From Seohaeicola zhoushanensis (lineage in GTDB: Bacteria; Pseudomonadota; Alphaproteobacteria; Rhodobacterales; Rhodobacteraceae), in the NCBI RefSeq assembly GCF_014656415.1, contig NZ_BNCJ01000007.1:74479-138478 (forward strand): a stretch of 64,000 nucleotides of DNA, read 5' to 3'. Both the position numbers and the translations under genes were made by a program. The first letter of the stretch is position 1. Each line of letters starts with the position of its first letter. The notes below the pieces were generated by a model. That model worked only from the letters and a program-made list of their open reading frames with translations, was not told where the DNA came from and did no database searches. Positions 35,323-45,935 of this stretch are shown one piece after another.

Positions 35323-36374
35323 GTCTCACCGACCACCTGGTCGCGCGGATCCGCGCCTCGGGGCCACTGAGCATGGCCGACTACATGGCCGAATGCCTGC
35401 TGCACCCGACGCTTGGCTATTACACCACGCGCGACCCGCTGGGCGCAGCGGGCGATTTCACCACCGCCCCCGAGATCAGCCAGATGTTCGGCGAGCTGAT
35501 CGGCCTGGCGCTGGCGCAGGCCTGGCTCGACCAGGGCCGCCCGGCGCGGATCGTTCTGGCCGAGCTCGGACCGGGGCGCGGGACACTGATGGCCGACGCC
35601 CTGCGCGCCATGGCGCGGGTGCCGGGCCTGCTGGCTGCGGCCGAGCTCTGGCTGGTCGAAGCCTCGCCCACCCTGCGCGCCCGGCAGGCCCAGACGCTGG
35701 CCGGTCATGCGCCCCAATGGGCCGATACCGCCGAGGCGCTCCCCGAAGCGCCGCTCTTCCTGGTCGCCAACGAGTTCTTCGACGCCCTGCCCGTACGCCA
35801 GTTCCGCCGCGCGGCGGACGGCTGGTGCGAGCTCCGCGTCGGACTGGAGGACGGTCGCCTTGCCCTTGGCCTCGCCGGCGCAGCGCCGCAGCCCGCGCTC
35901 GCGCATCGGCTGGAGGACACCCGCGAGGGCGACATCGTCGAACTTTGCCCCGCCGCCGCCCCTGTGATGGCAGCCATTGCCGGGCGCATCGCCCGCCACG
36001 GCGGCGCGGCGCTGATCGTCGACTATGGCGACTGGCGCTCGCTCGGCGACACGGTGCAGGCGCTGAAGGCGCATCAGCCGGTGCCGATCCTGGACACACC
36101 CGGCGAGGCCGACCTCACCGCCCATGTCGATTTCGAGGTTCTGGCCCAGGCCGCGACCGCCACCGGGGCCAAGCACACCCGACTGGCCCCCCAGGGCCTC
36201 TTCCTCGACCGGCTGGGAATTGCCCAGCGCGCCGAGGCGCTGGCGGTCAGGGGCGGCCCCGCCGTCGCCACTGCATATCGACGGTTGACGCATACCGAGG
36301 AAATGGGAAACCTGTTCAAGGTGCTGGGCCTCTACCCGCCGGGCGCACCGCCTCCTGCCGGACTGGAGCCATGA
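35319..36374 (+). CDS. MidA/NDUFAF7 family SAM-dependent methyltransferase
   Basis: A 351-residue protein beginning with GTG ([26 protein letters not shown]), overlapping the lgt stop. The family signature is [34 protein letters not shown], followed by the SAM motif [15 protein letters not shown] and [16 protein letters not shown]. The mitochondrial homologue methylates an arginine of a complex I subunit, so a complex I assembly role is plausible but unproved here. Confidence 0.92.
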   Translation: MSLTDHLVARIRASGPLSMADYMAECLLHPTLGYYTTRDPLGAAGDFTTAPEISQMFGELIGLALAQAWLDQGRPARIVLAELGPGRGTLMADALRAMARVPGLLAAAELWLVEASPTLRARQAQTLAGHAPQWADTAEALPEAPLFLVANEFFDALPVRQFRRAADGWCELRVGLEDGRLALGLAGAAPQPALAHRLEDTREGDIVELCPAAAPVMAAIAGRIARHGGAALIVDYGDWRSLGDTVQALKAHQPVPILDTPGEADLTAHVDFEVLAQAATATGAKHTRLAPQGLFLDRLGIAQRAEALAVRGGPAVATAYRRLTHTEEMGNLFKVLGLYPPGAPPPAGLEP

Positions 36375-37126
36375 CGCTGGAAATTCTCACCGCCGACGAA
36401 TTGGGTCCGCTGCGCCACGGATTCTTCACCCGCAAGGGCGGCGCCTCCTCGGGCATTTTCGCCGGATTGAACTGCGGCACCGGCTCGTCGGACCAGACCG
36501 AGGCGGTGGCGATAAATCGCGCCCGCGTGGCCGAGGCGATGGAGGTCGAACCCGCCGCGCTGGTGGGGGTCAACCAGGTGCACAGCGCAGATGTCATCAC
36601 CGTGACCGCGCCCCTGGCCGAGAAGCCCCGCGCCGATGGCATGGTGACCGCAACCCCCGGCCTGGCGCTGGCGGTGCTCACCGCCGACTGCCAGCCGGTG
36701 CTTTTCGCCGACAGCAAGGCCGGCGTGATCGGCGCGGCCCATGCCGGCTGGCGCGGCGCGCTCGACGGCGTGCTCGAGGCCGTGGTCGACGGCATGGAGG
36801 ACCTCGGCGCCCATCGCGAGAATATCGTCGCGGTGATCGGCCCCACCATCAGCCAGCGCGCCTACGAGGTTGGGCCCGAGTTCTTCGAGACCTTCCTCGC
36901 AGAGGATCCCCATTACGCCCGCTTCTTCGCCGGCGGCAATGGCGACCGCATGATGTTCGACCTGCCGGCCTTCGGCCTGCACCGGCTGCGCGAAGCCGGC
37001 GTCGGCAATGCGCTCTGGACCCGGCACTGCACCTATTCCGACCCGGCGCGGTTCTATTCCTACCGCCGCACCACCCACGCCAAGGAAGCGGACTATGGCC
37101 GCCTGATCTCGGTCATCCGGCTGTGA
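36371..37126 (+). CDS. pgeF: Peptidoglycan editing factor / multicopper-type oxidoreductase PgeF
   Basis: A 251-residue YfiH/LACC1 family protein starting [28 protein letters not shown]. The motifs VNQVHSADVITV, LTADCQPVLFAD and GAAHAGWRGALDGV carry the His/Cys/His metal or catalytic residues. In E. coli the family removes mis-incorporated serine from peptidoglycan precursors. It is the last gene of the lgt-midA-pgeF operon, overlapping midA by ATGA. Confidence 0.93.
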   Translation: MTLEILTADELGPLRHGFFTRKGGASSGIFAGLNCGTGSSDQTEAVAINRARVAEAMEVEPAALVGVNQVHSADVITVTAPLAEKPRADGMVTATPGLALAVLTADCQPVLFADSKAGVIGAAHAGWRGALDGVLEAVVDGMEDLGAHRENIVAVIGPTISQRAYEVGPEFFETFLAEDPHYARFFAGGNGDRMMFDLPAFGLHRLREAGVGNALWTRHCTYSDPARFYSYRRTTHAKEADYGRLISVIRL

Positions 37127-37387
37127 CCGGCACTCGATTCGCGGCCGTCACGCTGCATTTTCGACACATTTGAACGGCCCGGGCGCCAGTCCAGCCCGCC
37201 CCCGAACCCTGCAAAAACGCGCTTCCGCATTGGTTTAGTCAATGTTGGCGGGGATTTCTCCGTATTCGGGCATTGTTTGCCATCCGCGAACAGAGCGGCC
37301 GCGAATTTCCCTCAATCGGCCCAAAACCCGCCCGAAAGCCCGGCCAGAGTCGCCTCAAGTACAACAGGCAGACACGAGGATCACGAC

Positions 37388-37540
37388 ATGAAACCGAAGA
37401 CCCGCTTCATCAAGTCCGTCGTCGAAACGGCCGCCAAGTCGGAAGTGGTCATGCCGTGGGCCCGTGGCACCCGCCGGGCAGAAATGATCGCGCGCCGCGT
37501 TGCTGCTGCAACCGAACGGCGCACCTCGAAGGCAAGCTGA
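37388..37540 (+). CDS. Small basic conserved-type protein
   Basis: A 50-residue protein, MKPKTRFIKSVVETAAKSEV followed by a PWARGTRRAEMIARR stretch. It is strongly basic and helical. A GAGGA site lies nine bases before the ATG, and a strong terminator follows 65 bases after the stop, so it looks like a real monocistronic gene. I recall closely similar small hypotheticals in related bacteria. DNA or RNA binding is a guess from the charge. The upstream gap 37127-37387 presumably holds its promoter. Confidence 0.78.
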   Translation: MKPKTRFIKSVVETAAKSEVVMPWARGTRRAEMIARRVAAATERRTSKAS

Positions 37541-37604
37541 CCTATCGCGGCGTTTCCCTCCAGGACCCTCTCGCCGGACGCTGCCCCTGACCGGTGAGGG
37601 AAAG

Positions 37605-37637
37605 AACCCGCCCCGCACAACCGCAGGGCGGGTTTTT
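37605..37637 (+). terminator. Rho-independent terminator
   Basis: AACCCGCCC at 37605-37613 pairs with GGGCGGGTT at 37626-37634 around a 12-base loop, ending in a TTTTT run. It closes the small basic protein gene. The rest of the 37541-37868 gap holds no gene I can support; it ends in the upstream region of the Hint gene. Confidence 0.9.
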
Positions 37638-37868
37638 CTGGAAGGGTGATTCCCAATGATTGTGGCAAGACAGGTTCCGGACATGAAACAGTTGCACATT
37701 CGGAAACCGCATTACCTGGCAGAAAGCCAACAATTCCCCGCATTTCTTGACAAATTGAGCCAAAACCCGCGAAATGTCTGCACTTCAGATCACATTAACG
37801 AGTGTCGATTTGTCGTTGTCGGTGGGGGCCGGCGAGAGATGCGACCCTGTTCGAAAGGGCCGAAATAG

Positions 37869-38654
37869 ATGACGATCCCCACCTCGCTTGCGCGTGCCGC
37901 GCAGCGCGCTGTGCGCACGGCTTCCCCTGTTCTGAATGATCCCGCCGCGCTGCGGACCCAGCAGCGCCAGCAACTGCGCCGCTACGAGGTGAGCGCCCTG
38001 ATGCCCGACGGCTCGGTCTCGGAGGTGCGCCATATCGCCCCCGCCCTGCCGCTCTTCGAAGACGCCTTCTGCGCCTTTTCGCGTGGCGCCCTGATCGAGA
38101 CCGAGAACGGCCCGGTCGCCATCGAGGACATCCAACCCGGCGAACGCGTCATCACCGCCGACGGCCAGGTCCAGCCGCTGCTCTGGAAGGGCAGCACCAT
38201 CATCGTTCCCGGCCGTCCGGGCCCGAACGGGCGCAACATGCGCCTGACCCGCATCATGGCCGACAGCTTTGGGATGCAGCGTCCCTATTCCTTCGTGCTC
38301 GCCGGCCCCTCCGCCCGGCTGCTCGGCACCCCGGCGCACCTGCGCGCCGAAGCCGGCGGTGGCCCGATGCTGACCCCGGTGCAGGAATTCGTCGACGGCA
38401 ACAACGTGGTCGAGACCGCGCCGCCCACCGCGGTGGAGCTGTTCCACATCTGCCTGAAGCGGCACACCACCATCCGGATCGGCGGGCTGGAGTTCGAGAC
38501 CTATCACCCCGGCCCGCATGCGCCGCGGCTGATCAGCCACTCGATGCGGGCGCTGTTCTTCGCGCTGTTCCCGCATATCGGCATGTTCGGCGATTTCGGC
38601 CCGCTGGCCTTCCCGCGCGCCGACGAGATCCGCCCGAACGCGCTGACCGCCTGA
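37869..38654 (+). CDS. Hint (Hedgehog/intein) domain protein
   Basis: A 261-residue protein with a Hint_2 domain from about 65 to 220. The nucleophilic cysteine is C68 in DAFCAFSRGALIETENG, followed by IEDIQPGERVITADG, and TPAHL is in the position of the block with the conserved His. The upstream 60 residues are unlike a secretion signal. Rhodobacteraceae carry many Hint_2 proteins, often attached to calcium-binding repeats or alone. Autoprocessing is possible, but the downstream part is short. The function is unknown. Confidence 0.8.
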   Translation: MTIPTSLARAAQRAVRTASPVLNDPAALRTQQRQQLRRYEVSALMPDGSVSEVRHIAPALPLFEDAFCAFSRGALIETENGPVAIEDIQPGERVITADGQVQPLLWKGSTIIVPGRPGPNGRNMRLTRIMADSFGMQRPYSFVLAGPSARLLGTPAHLRAEAGGGPMLTPVQEFVDGNNVVETAPPTAVELFHICLKRHTTIRIGGLEFETYHPGPHAPRLISHSMRALFFALFPHIGMFGDFGPLAFPRADEIRPNALTA

Positions 38655-38674
38655 AGCGCAAGCCCGCCGCCAGT

Positions 38675-38722
38675 GCCAAGAATTTTCGAAAATTCTTGGC
38701 AAAAATCTTCGAAGATTTTTGC
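38675..38722. repeat. Compound hairpin repeat, site C (two perfect palindromes, convergent junction)
   Basis: GCCAAGAATTTTC at 38675-38687 is followed directly by its reverse complement to 38700. A second perfect palindrome, GCAAAAATCTTC with its complement, covers 38699-38722. The stems are more AT-rich than at sites A, B and D but the paired design and place, between Hint and the convergent lrp gene, are the same. Confidence 0.8.
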
Positions 38723-38744
38723 GCCCCTGCCCGGCGTGGGCGCC

Positions 38745-39245
38745 TTACGCAGACTTGTTCAGCCGCTCTTCGAGCACGTCGAAGGGCACGCCGGGCTCGT
38801 CCTTGGCCACCCGGATCACCAGCGAGGTCTTGACGCTGGCGACATTGGGCGCGGTCAGCAGCTCGCCGGTCAGGAAGGACTGAAAGCTCGACAGGTCCGG
38901 CGCCGCGCATTTCAGGATGAAGTCGACCTCGCCGTTCAGCATATGGCACTCGCGCACCAGCGGCCAGGCGCGGCAGCGGTTCTCGAAGGCCGAAAGCGCC
39001 GTCTCGGCCTGGCTGTCCAGCCCCACCATCACGAAGACCTGCACCTCGAAGCCCAGCTCGCGCGCGTTGATTTCGGCGTGATAGCCGCGGATCAGCCCGG
39101 CCTCCTCCAGCGTACGCACACGGCGCAGGCAGGGCGGCGCGGAAATCCCGACACGGCGGGCCAGCTCGACGTTGGTCATTCGCCCGTCAGCCTGCAATTC
39201 GGACAGGATCATGCGATCGATCGGGTCGAGACGTGCGGCAACCAT
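38745..39245 (-). CDS. Lrp/AsnC family transcriptional regulator
   Basis: A 166-residue regulator starting MVAARLDPIDRMILSELQADGR. The N-terminal helix-turn-helix is MTNVELARRVGISAPPCLRRV (about 23-43), and the C-terminal RAM domain follows (about 60-155). AAGGA lies eight bases upstream of the ATG at 39245. It is divergent from trxB, a common pairing in this group. A perfect 15-bp palindrome in the intergenic region is the likely operator. Confidence 0.93.
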   Translation of the reverse strand: MVAARLDPIDRMILSELQADGRMTNVELARRVGISAPPCLRRVRTLEEAGLIRGYHAEINARELGFEVQVFVMVGLDSQAETALSAFENRCRAWPLVRECHMLNGEVDFILKCAAPDLSSFQSFLTGELLTAPNVASVKTSLVIRVAKDEPGVPFDVLEERLNKSA

Positions 39246-39279
39246 ACGGCGTTCCTTGGATTTTTTGCGTTTGTTATAG

Positions 39280-40413
<1,134 letters not shown>

Positions 40414-40531
40414 TGTCCCCCGCCATGCCGGACCTTGGGGTTTGGCATGGCGGAACCAACGGCGTAGCCACGCCGCTTGACCTTTGCCACGGCGCTCCGC
40501 CAGACTCGCACCAAAGGGACGGAGACGCAGC

Positions 40532-42214
40532 GTGACCTCGATCTGGCGCGGCAACTGGGCGACACGGGCGCGGATCGCGTCGGGGCTGGTGCTGTTCACC
40601 TATGCGCTGTTCCATTTCCTCAACATCGGGCTCGGCCTGTTCTCGTCCGAGCTGATGGATACCGCCCAGGGCTGGCGGCAGGTGATCACCCGCAGCCTGG
40701 CGGGCACCGTGCTGCTCTACGGCGCGCTGCTCACCCATGCCGGCCTGGCGCTCTGGAAGCTCGCCGGGCGGCGCACCCTGCATATGCCGGCCTGGGAGCT
40801 GACGCAGATCGTCCTCGGGCTGGTGATACCGCTGCTGCTGATCGTGCATGTCACCTTCACCCGGGTGGCGCATTCCGCCTTCGGCGTGAACGACCGTATG
40901 GGCTACCTGATCGGGCTGATCTTCGACACCAGGGACGCCTGGCTGCAAAGCCTGCTGCTGCTGATCGTCTGGACCCATGGCTGCATGGGACTGCACTTCT
41001 GGCTGCGCAGCGATGCACGCTGGCGCCGCGCCCTGCCCTGGCTGATCGCGCTCGCGGCGCTGGTGCCCTTCTTCGCTCTGGCCGGTTTCCTGACCGAGGG
41101 CCGCCGGGTCGCCGCCGCCTTCGCCGACCCCGAGCTGCGCGCCTCGATGCGGGCCTTCTTCAACTGGCCCGACCGCGAGACCTTCGCAGATCTCTTCGCG
41201 ATCCGCGATGTCGGCAACCGGGTCTACTGGGGCCTACTGCTGCTGGTGGCGGCAGCCTATGGCGGGCGCAAGCTGCTCCGGCGGGGGCGCGCGGTGCGGG
41301 TTCGCTATGTCGACGGGCCCGAGATCGCCTCGCCCAAGGGACCGACCCTGCTGGAAATGTCCCGCGCCAACGGCGTGCCGCATACCGCGCTCTGCGGCGG
41401 GCGCGGGCGCTGCACCACCTGCCGGGTCCTGGTCGAGGAAGGCGCCGAGCTGCTGCACCCGCCCACCGAGGCCGAGGCCCGCAGCCTCGCCGCCGTCGGC
41501 GCGCCGCCGGGCACCCGGCTGGCCTGCCAGATCCGGCCCGCGCAGCCGCTCACCGTGTTCCGTGTCTTCCGCCCCGACGGACGCCGCCACCGCGCCCATG
41601 CCAGCCAGGGCCAGGAGCGGCGGATGGCGGTGCTGTTCCTCGACATCCGCGGCTTTACCGCTCTGACCACCGGGCAATTGCCCTATGACGTGGTCTTCCT
41701 GCTCAACCGCTTCTTCGACGCCATCGTCCCGGCGATCACCGCGGCGGGGGGCGGGGTCGACAAGTATCTCGGCGACGGGCTGCTGGCGCTCTTCGAGGCC
41801 CCGGACGAGGCAAGCTCGGCCCGCGCCGCCCTGCGCGCCGCCGCCGGGATCGGCCGGGCGCTGGACACCTTCAACCGCGGGCTCGCCTCGGAAGGCGCCC
41901 CGCCGATCCGCATTGGAATCGGCCTGCATCTCGGCGACCTAGTGCAGGGCGAGATCGGCGCCGCCGGCCATGCCCCGCGCACCATCATCGGCGAGACGGT
42001 GAACGCGGCCAGCCGGCTCGAGGCGATGACCAAGGAAATGGCCGTCGAAGCGCTGGTCTCGGCCGAGCTGCTGGCCGGTGCCGGGATCGACCTTTCGGCG
42101 CTGACTCTGGTCACCCTGGAACTGCGCGGAGTCGCCGAACCGGTGCCCGCCCTTCCGCTGCGTCACGCGGTTGAAATCGACGAATTGCTGCAAGCCTCTT
42201 CGGAAACGGCCTGA
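40532..42214 (+). CDS. Membrane heme-b-like / [2Fe-2S] ferredoxin / class III cyclase fusion
   Basis: A 560-residue protein beginning with GTG after GGAGACGCAGC. Residues 1-245 contain about six membrane helices and histidines at 28, 69, 106, 114, 149 and 155 that could bind heme, similar to the SdhC-like heme-b membrane domain described for the adenylate cyclase CyaC of Sinorhizobium meliloti. Residues 255-345 are a plant-type ferredoxin with C288, C294, C297 and C332. Residues 365-555 are the catalytic cyclase domain with D371 (LFLDIRGFTALT), KYLGDGLLALF and VNAASRLEAM. The order suggests cyclic nucleotide synthesis governed by membrane redox state. Cyclase product is not known. Confidence 0.88.
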   Translation: MTSIWRGNWATRARIASGLVLFTYALFHFLNIGLGLFSSELMDTAQGWRQVITRSLAGTVLLYGALLTHAGLALWKLAGRRTLHMPAWELTQIVLGLVIPLLLIVHVTFTRVAHSAFGVNDRMGYLIGLIFDTRDAWLQSLLLLIVWTHGCMGLHFWLRSDARWRRALPWLIALAALVPFFALAGFLTEGRRVAAAFADPELRASMRAFFNWPDRETFADLFAIRDVGNRVYWGLLLLVAAAYGGRKLLRRGRAVRVRYVDGPEIASPKGPTLLEMSRANGVPHTALCGGRGRCTTCRVLVEEGAELLHPPTEAEARSLAAVGAPPGTRLACQIRPAQPLTVFRVFRPDGRRHRAHASQGQERRMAVLFLDIRGFTALTTGQLPYDVVFLLNRFFDAIVPAITAAGGGVDKYLGDGLLALFEAPDEASSARAALRAAAGIGRALDTFNRGLASEGAPPIRIGIGLHLGDLVQGEIGAAGHAPRTIIGETVNAASRLEAMTKEMAVEALVSAELLAGAGIDLSALTLVTLELRGVAEPVPALPLRHAVEIDELLQASSETA

Positions 42215-42353
42215 ATCGGCCAATTGCCGCCCCAAAACCCCGTTTTGGCCAAAAATCCGACGTCTTACCCTAGACTTTGGCGTGGTCTTGTGAGTATCCG
42301 CCCGGCGCAAGGGCCTTCTGCCCCGACGCCATCCGACAACCCGAAAGATTGAG

Positions 42354-44063
42354 ATGAACATGATTAGCAATCTGGCTCCGGTCCCCGAGCTTTACGTGTC
42401 CTACGACTCTGCACAGAAGCTGAAGGTCGAAGCGGCCAACCTGAAGAGCCACGACCTGACCCCGCGCCAGATCTGCGATCTCGAGCTGCTGATGAACGGC
42501 GGCTTCTATCCGCTCAAAGGGTTCCTGTCCGAGGCCGATTACAACGGCGTCGTCGAGAACATGCGCACCGAGGACGGCACGCTCTGGCCGATGCCGATCA
42601 CGCTCGACGTCTCCGAGAAATTCGCCGAGAGCCTGGAGGTCGGCGAAGACATCGCCCTGCGCGACCAGGAAGGCGTCATCCTGGCGACCATGACCGTGAC
42701 CGACCGCTGGGTACCGAACAAGTCGAAGGAGGCCGAGATGGTCTTCGGCGCCGACGACCTGGCGCACCCGGCCGTAAACTACCTGCACCACACCGCCGGC
42801 AAGGTCTACCTGGGCGGCCCGATCGTGGGCATCCAGCAGCCGATCCACTATGATTTCCGCGCCCGCCGCGACACGCCCAACGAACTGCGCGCCTGGTTCC
42901 GCAAGGTCGGCTGGCGCCGCATCGTCGCCTTCCAGACCCGCAACCCGCTGCACCGCGCGCACCAGGAACTGACCTTCCGCGCTGCCAAGGAAGCCCAGGC
43001 CAACCTGCTGATCCACCCGGTGGTCGGCATGACCAAGCCCGGCGACGTCGATCACTTCACCCGCGTGCGCTGCTACGAGGCGGTGCTCGACAAGTATCCG
43101 GCCGCCACCACCAACATGTCGCTGCTGAACCTCGCCATGCGCATGGCCGGCCCGCGCGAGGCAGTCTGGCACGGCATCATCCGCCGCAACCACGGCTGCA
43201 CCCACTTCATCGTCGGCCGCGACCACGCCGGCCCCGGCAAGAACAGCCAGGGCAAGGACTTCTACGGCCCCTATGACGCCCAGGAGCTGTTCAAGCAGCA
43301 CGAGGCCGAGATCGGCGTCGAAATGGTCGACTTCAAGCACATGGTCTACGTGCAGGAGAAGGCGCAATACTACCCGGCGAACGAGGTTCCCGAGGGCGAC
43401 ACCGTGCTCGACATCTCGGGCACCGAACTGCGCCGCCGCCTGGCCGAGGGCCTGGAAATCCCCGAGTGGTTCTCCTTCCCCGAGGTGGTGAAGGAACTGC
43501 GCAAGACCAAGCCGCCGCGCTCCAAGCAGGGCTTCACCGTCTTCTTCACCGGCTTCTCGGGCTCGGGCAAGTCGACCATCGCCAACGCGCTGATGGTCAA
43601 GCTGATGGAGATGGGCGGCCGCCCGGTGACGCTGCTCGACGGCGACGTGGTGCGCAAGCACCTGTCGAGCGAGCTCGGCTTCAGCAAGGAGCACCGCGAC
43701 ATCAACATCAAGCGGATCGGCTATGTCGCATCCGAGATCACCAAGAACGGCGGCATCGCCATCTGCGCCCCGATCGCGCCCTACGCGGCCACCCGCCGCG
43801 CCGTGCGCGAGATGGTCGAATCCTATGGCGCCTTCCTGGAAGTGCACGTCGCCACCTCGATCGAGGAATGCGAACGCCGCGACCGCAAGGGTCTCTACAA
43901 GCTGGCGCGCGAAGGCAAGATCAAGGAATTCACCGGGATCTCCGACCCCTATGACGTGCCCGAGAACCCCGAGCTGCGGGTCGAGACCGAAGGCGCCGAC
44001 GTCGACAACTGCGCGCACCAGGTGCTGCTCAAGCTCGAGAACATGGGCCTGATCGCCGGCTGA
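42354..44063 (+). CDS. Bifunctional sulfate adenylyltransferase / adenylylsulfate kinase
   Basis: A 569-residue fusion. Residues about 1-385 are ATP sulfurylase, with the nucleotide motif FQTRNPLHRAHQ and GRDHAGPGKN. Residues about 395-569 are APS kinase, with the P-loop GFSGSGKST and LLDGDVVRKHLSSELGFSKEHRD. Together they make APS and then PAPS from sulfate. An ATP sulfurylase-APS kinase fusion replaces the CysDN/CysC set in many Rhodobacterales. No other cys genes are adjacent. Confidence 0.94.
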   Translation: MNMISNLAPVPELYVSYDSAQKLKVEAANLKSHDLTPRQICDLELLMNGGFYPLKGFLSEADYNGVVENMRTEDGTLWPMPITLDVSEKFAESLEVGEDIALRDQEGVILATMTVTDRWVPNKSKEAEMVFGADDLAHPAVNYLHHTAGKVYLGGPIVGIQQPIHYDFRARRDTPNELRAWFRKVGWRRIVAFQTRNPLHRAHQELTFRAAKEAQANLLIHPVVGMTKPGDVDHFTRVRCYEAVLDKYPAATTNMSLLNLAMRMAGPREAVWHGIIRRNHGCTHFIVGRDHAGPGKNSQGKDFYGPYDAQELFKQHEAEIGVEMVDFKHMVYVQEKAQYYPANEVPEGDTVLDISGTELRRRLAEGLEIPEWFSFPEVVKELRKTKPPRSKQGFTVFFTGFSGSGKSTIANALMVKLMEMGGRPVTLLDGDVVRKHLSSELGFSKEHRDINIKRIGYVASEITKNGGIAICAPIAPYAATRRAVREMVESYGAFLEVHVATSIEECERRDRKGLYKLAREGKIKEFTGISDPYDVPENPELRVETEGADVDNCAHQVLLKLENMGLIAG

Positions 44064-44103
44064 GAGGTCGCAATCGCGCCCTCGGGCGCGATGCGCTTCG
44101 CGC

Positions 44104-44138
44104 GGGAGTATTTTGGAAGAAGAGAAGCAGGGGGCGCG
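44104..44138 (+). repeat. GAGTATTTT-type convergent-junction repeat, copy 2
   Basis: GGGAGTATTTTGG then AAGAAGAGAAGCAGGGGGCGCG, matching copies at 20755-20800 (reverse) and 53991-54026. A 9-bp hairpin (ATCGCGCCC/GGGCGCGAT, loop TC) at 44073-44092 precedes it. It lies between the convergent sat-cysC and GT10 genes. Confidence 0.7.
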
Positions 44139-44178
44139 CCGGGAACGGGGCGCCCCGTTCCGTTGCGGCGGCGCCGGT

Positions 44179-45042
44179 TCAGATCGAGGCGAGCAGCGCC
44201 CGCGCGGCGCGTTCCTCGACCTGCGCATAGGGGGCCAGCACCTGCTGCAGCGCCTGCAGCGCCGGCAGGCGGGCGGCGTAATCGGCCTCGGAGGCGGCGG
44301 CGACGGCGCGGCGGATGTCGTCTTCGCTGGCGCAGAGGATCATCCCCTCTGGGTCGATGAAATCCTCGATGTTGGGACAGCCCCAGTAGATCGGCACCGT
44401 CGAGCAGAAGACCGAGTCGAGCAGCTTCTCGGAGAAGTAGTTCCGCTCGCGCACGTTCTCGATCACCACCGAATAGCGGTAACGCGCCAGCCCTTCGGAC
44501 TTCCGGTCGAAGGGTGCGTAGCCGCCGCCGAGCAGGGTCACGTCCTGCCCGGTCGCGCGGATCCAGTCAGCGACGGCGTGGCGCAGCTGGTGGCCTTCGC
44601 TGTCGCGCTTGGCCGAGGCGATCAGCGAACACATGCGGTCCTTGGTGACGTCCAACTCGCGCCACTCGGGCACCCAGGTCGATCCCAGCGGGAAGAAGAC
44701 GCCGTTCGGGATCTGCCGCAGCAGATCCTCGTTGAAGGTGAGCACGCGGAAGAAGCGCCGCCAGGTGAGGCGCAGCAGGGCGTAGTGGCGCGCATGGACC
44801 ACCGTGGGTTCCACCAGCATCAGCGAGATCCTGGCGCTGATGCCCGAGCGGCGGCGGAAATGGGTCAGCGTGCGCGGATAGAGCAGCAGGTGGTCCTGCG
44901 GGCGCAGGTCCGCCAGTGTGCCGCCATAGAGCCAGTCGGGGCGGCCGAGCGGCCAGATCAGCTCGTCGACCGGCGTGGCCTGGAGGCCGGATTTCTGGTG
45001 ATGGCCATAGGGCAGGACGGCGACCGCCGGTTCGTAAGGCAT
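44179..45042 (-). CDS. GT10 (alpha-1,3-fucosyltransferase-like) glycosyltransferase
   Basis: A 287-residue protein starting MPYEPAVAVLPYGHHQKSG. The C-terminal part has the GT10 signature: YRYSVVIENVRERNYFSEKL followed by SVFCSTVPIYWGCPNIEDF. The N-terminal half lacks a membrane anchor. GT10 members transfer fucose from GDP-fucose to surface glycans, but relatives in alphaproteobacteria may use other donors. It is next to the phzF-like gene (five bases downstream of it) and may be cotranscribed. Confidence 0.82.
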   Translation of the reverse strand: MPYEPAVAVLPYGHHQKSGLQATPVDELIWPLGRPDWLYGGTLADLRPQDHLLLYPRTLTHFRRRSGISARISLMLVEPTVVHARHYALLRLTWRRFFRVLTFNEDLLRQIPNGVFFPLGSTWVPEWRELDVTKDRMCSLIASAKRDSEGHQLRHAVADWIRATGQDVTLLGGGYAPFDRKSEGLARYRYSVVIENVRERNYFSEKLLDSVFCSTVPIYWGCPNIEDFIDPEGMILCASEDDIRRAVAAASEADYAARLPALQALQQVLAPYAQVEERAARALLASI

Positions 45043-45047
45043 CGCGC

Positions 45048-45935
45048 TCAGCCCTCCCCGCCCGGCAGGTCGACCTCGCCGCGCATCAGCACGAAGCCCT
45101 TGCCGGCAACCCGCACCCCGGTCATCGCCTGCGGCGAACCGAGCCGGGAGACGGTGGCGCGGCCGGGGCGGCCCATCCAGTGCCCCTGTTCGGCGACGAA
45201 GCTGTCGAGCGTCATCAGCCCGTGTTTCCACAGATAGGCCGCCATCGCCCCGGTGGCCGAGCCGGTGAACGGGTCCTCGGCCGGGCTGGGCGGCGCCAGC
45301 AGCAGGCGCGAGAAGGTGTCGCCCTCGGAGGTATCGCCCTTGAGCGTCACGAGGAAGGGTTCGGCCATGTCCGAGGCGCCGTAGCCGACCGTCTCGGTCA
45401 TCCGCCGCAGCGCCTCGACATCCAGCCGTGCGGCACGCAGCGCGGCGTGATCGCGCAGAACGGTGATGCAGAAGGGCAGCCCGGTGGAAACCATCTGAGG
45501 CGGCGCGATGATATCCTCGGGCGAAAGGCGGATCGCCTGCGCCACCAGCGAGCGCTCCACCTCGGGGCCGAATTGCGGCGCCACCTGGGTCATCACGATC
45601 TCGTCGCCGTCGAATGCGATCGGGATTAGGCCGGCCTGGGTTTCGAGCGTCAGCCGGTCGCCCGCGATCATCCCGCGCGACCGCATGGCGGCAACGGTGG
45701 CGATGGTCGGATGCCCGGCGAAAGGGATCTCGCGGCTGGCGAGGAAATAGCGCACCCGGATATCGGCCACGTCGGAGGGCCCGGTGAAGGTGCATTCGAC
45801 CAGCGAGGTCTCGCGCACGAAGGCGGTGGCGATGTCCTCGGAGAGCACCGCGCCGCCATGCACCACCGCGCAGCCATTGCCGCCGAAGGCGCGGTCGGCA
45901 AAGGCATCGACCCAGTCGAACTGGTACATGGTCAT
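45048..45935 (-). CDS. PhzF family isomerase-like protein
   Basis: A 295-residue protein with the two-fold diaminopimelate epimerase-like PhzF fold: FDWVDAFADRAFGGNGCAVV near the start, IPFAGHPTIATVAAM and DPFTGSATGAMAAYL. The catalytic glutamate is probably in the ETSLVECTFT segment. The start MTMYQFDWVD at 45935 has GGGAG nine bases before; a longer start at 45995 has no site. The substrate is unknown, and no phenazine genes are near. Confidence 0.87.
   Translation of the reverse strand: MTMYQFDWVDAFADRAFGGNGCAVVHGGAVLSEDIATAFVRETSLVECTFTGPSDVADIRVRYFLASREIPFAGHPTIATVAAMRSRGMIAGDRLTLETQAGLIPIAFDGDEIVMTQVAPQFGPEVERSLVAQAIRLSPEDIIAPPQMVSTGLPFCITVLRDHAALRAARLDVEALRRMTETVGYGASDMAEPFLVTLKGDTSEGDTFSRLLLAPPSPAEDPFTGSATGAMAAYLWKHGLMTLDSFVAEQGHWMGRPGRATVSRLGSPQAMTGVRVAGKGFVLMRGEVDLPGGEG

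Noticed and set aside
42215-42353. SAM or SAM/SAH riboswitch upstream of sat-cysC
   Set aside because: I could not align the leader with the conserved cores of these riboswitches; only a generic GC hairpin is possible.
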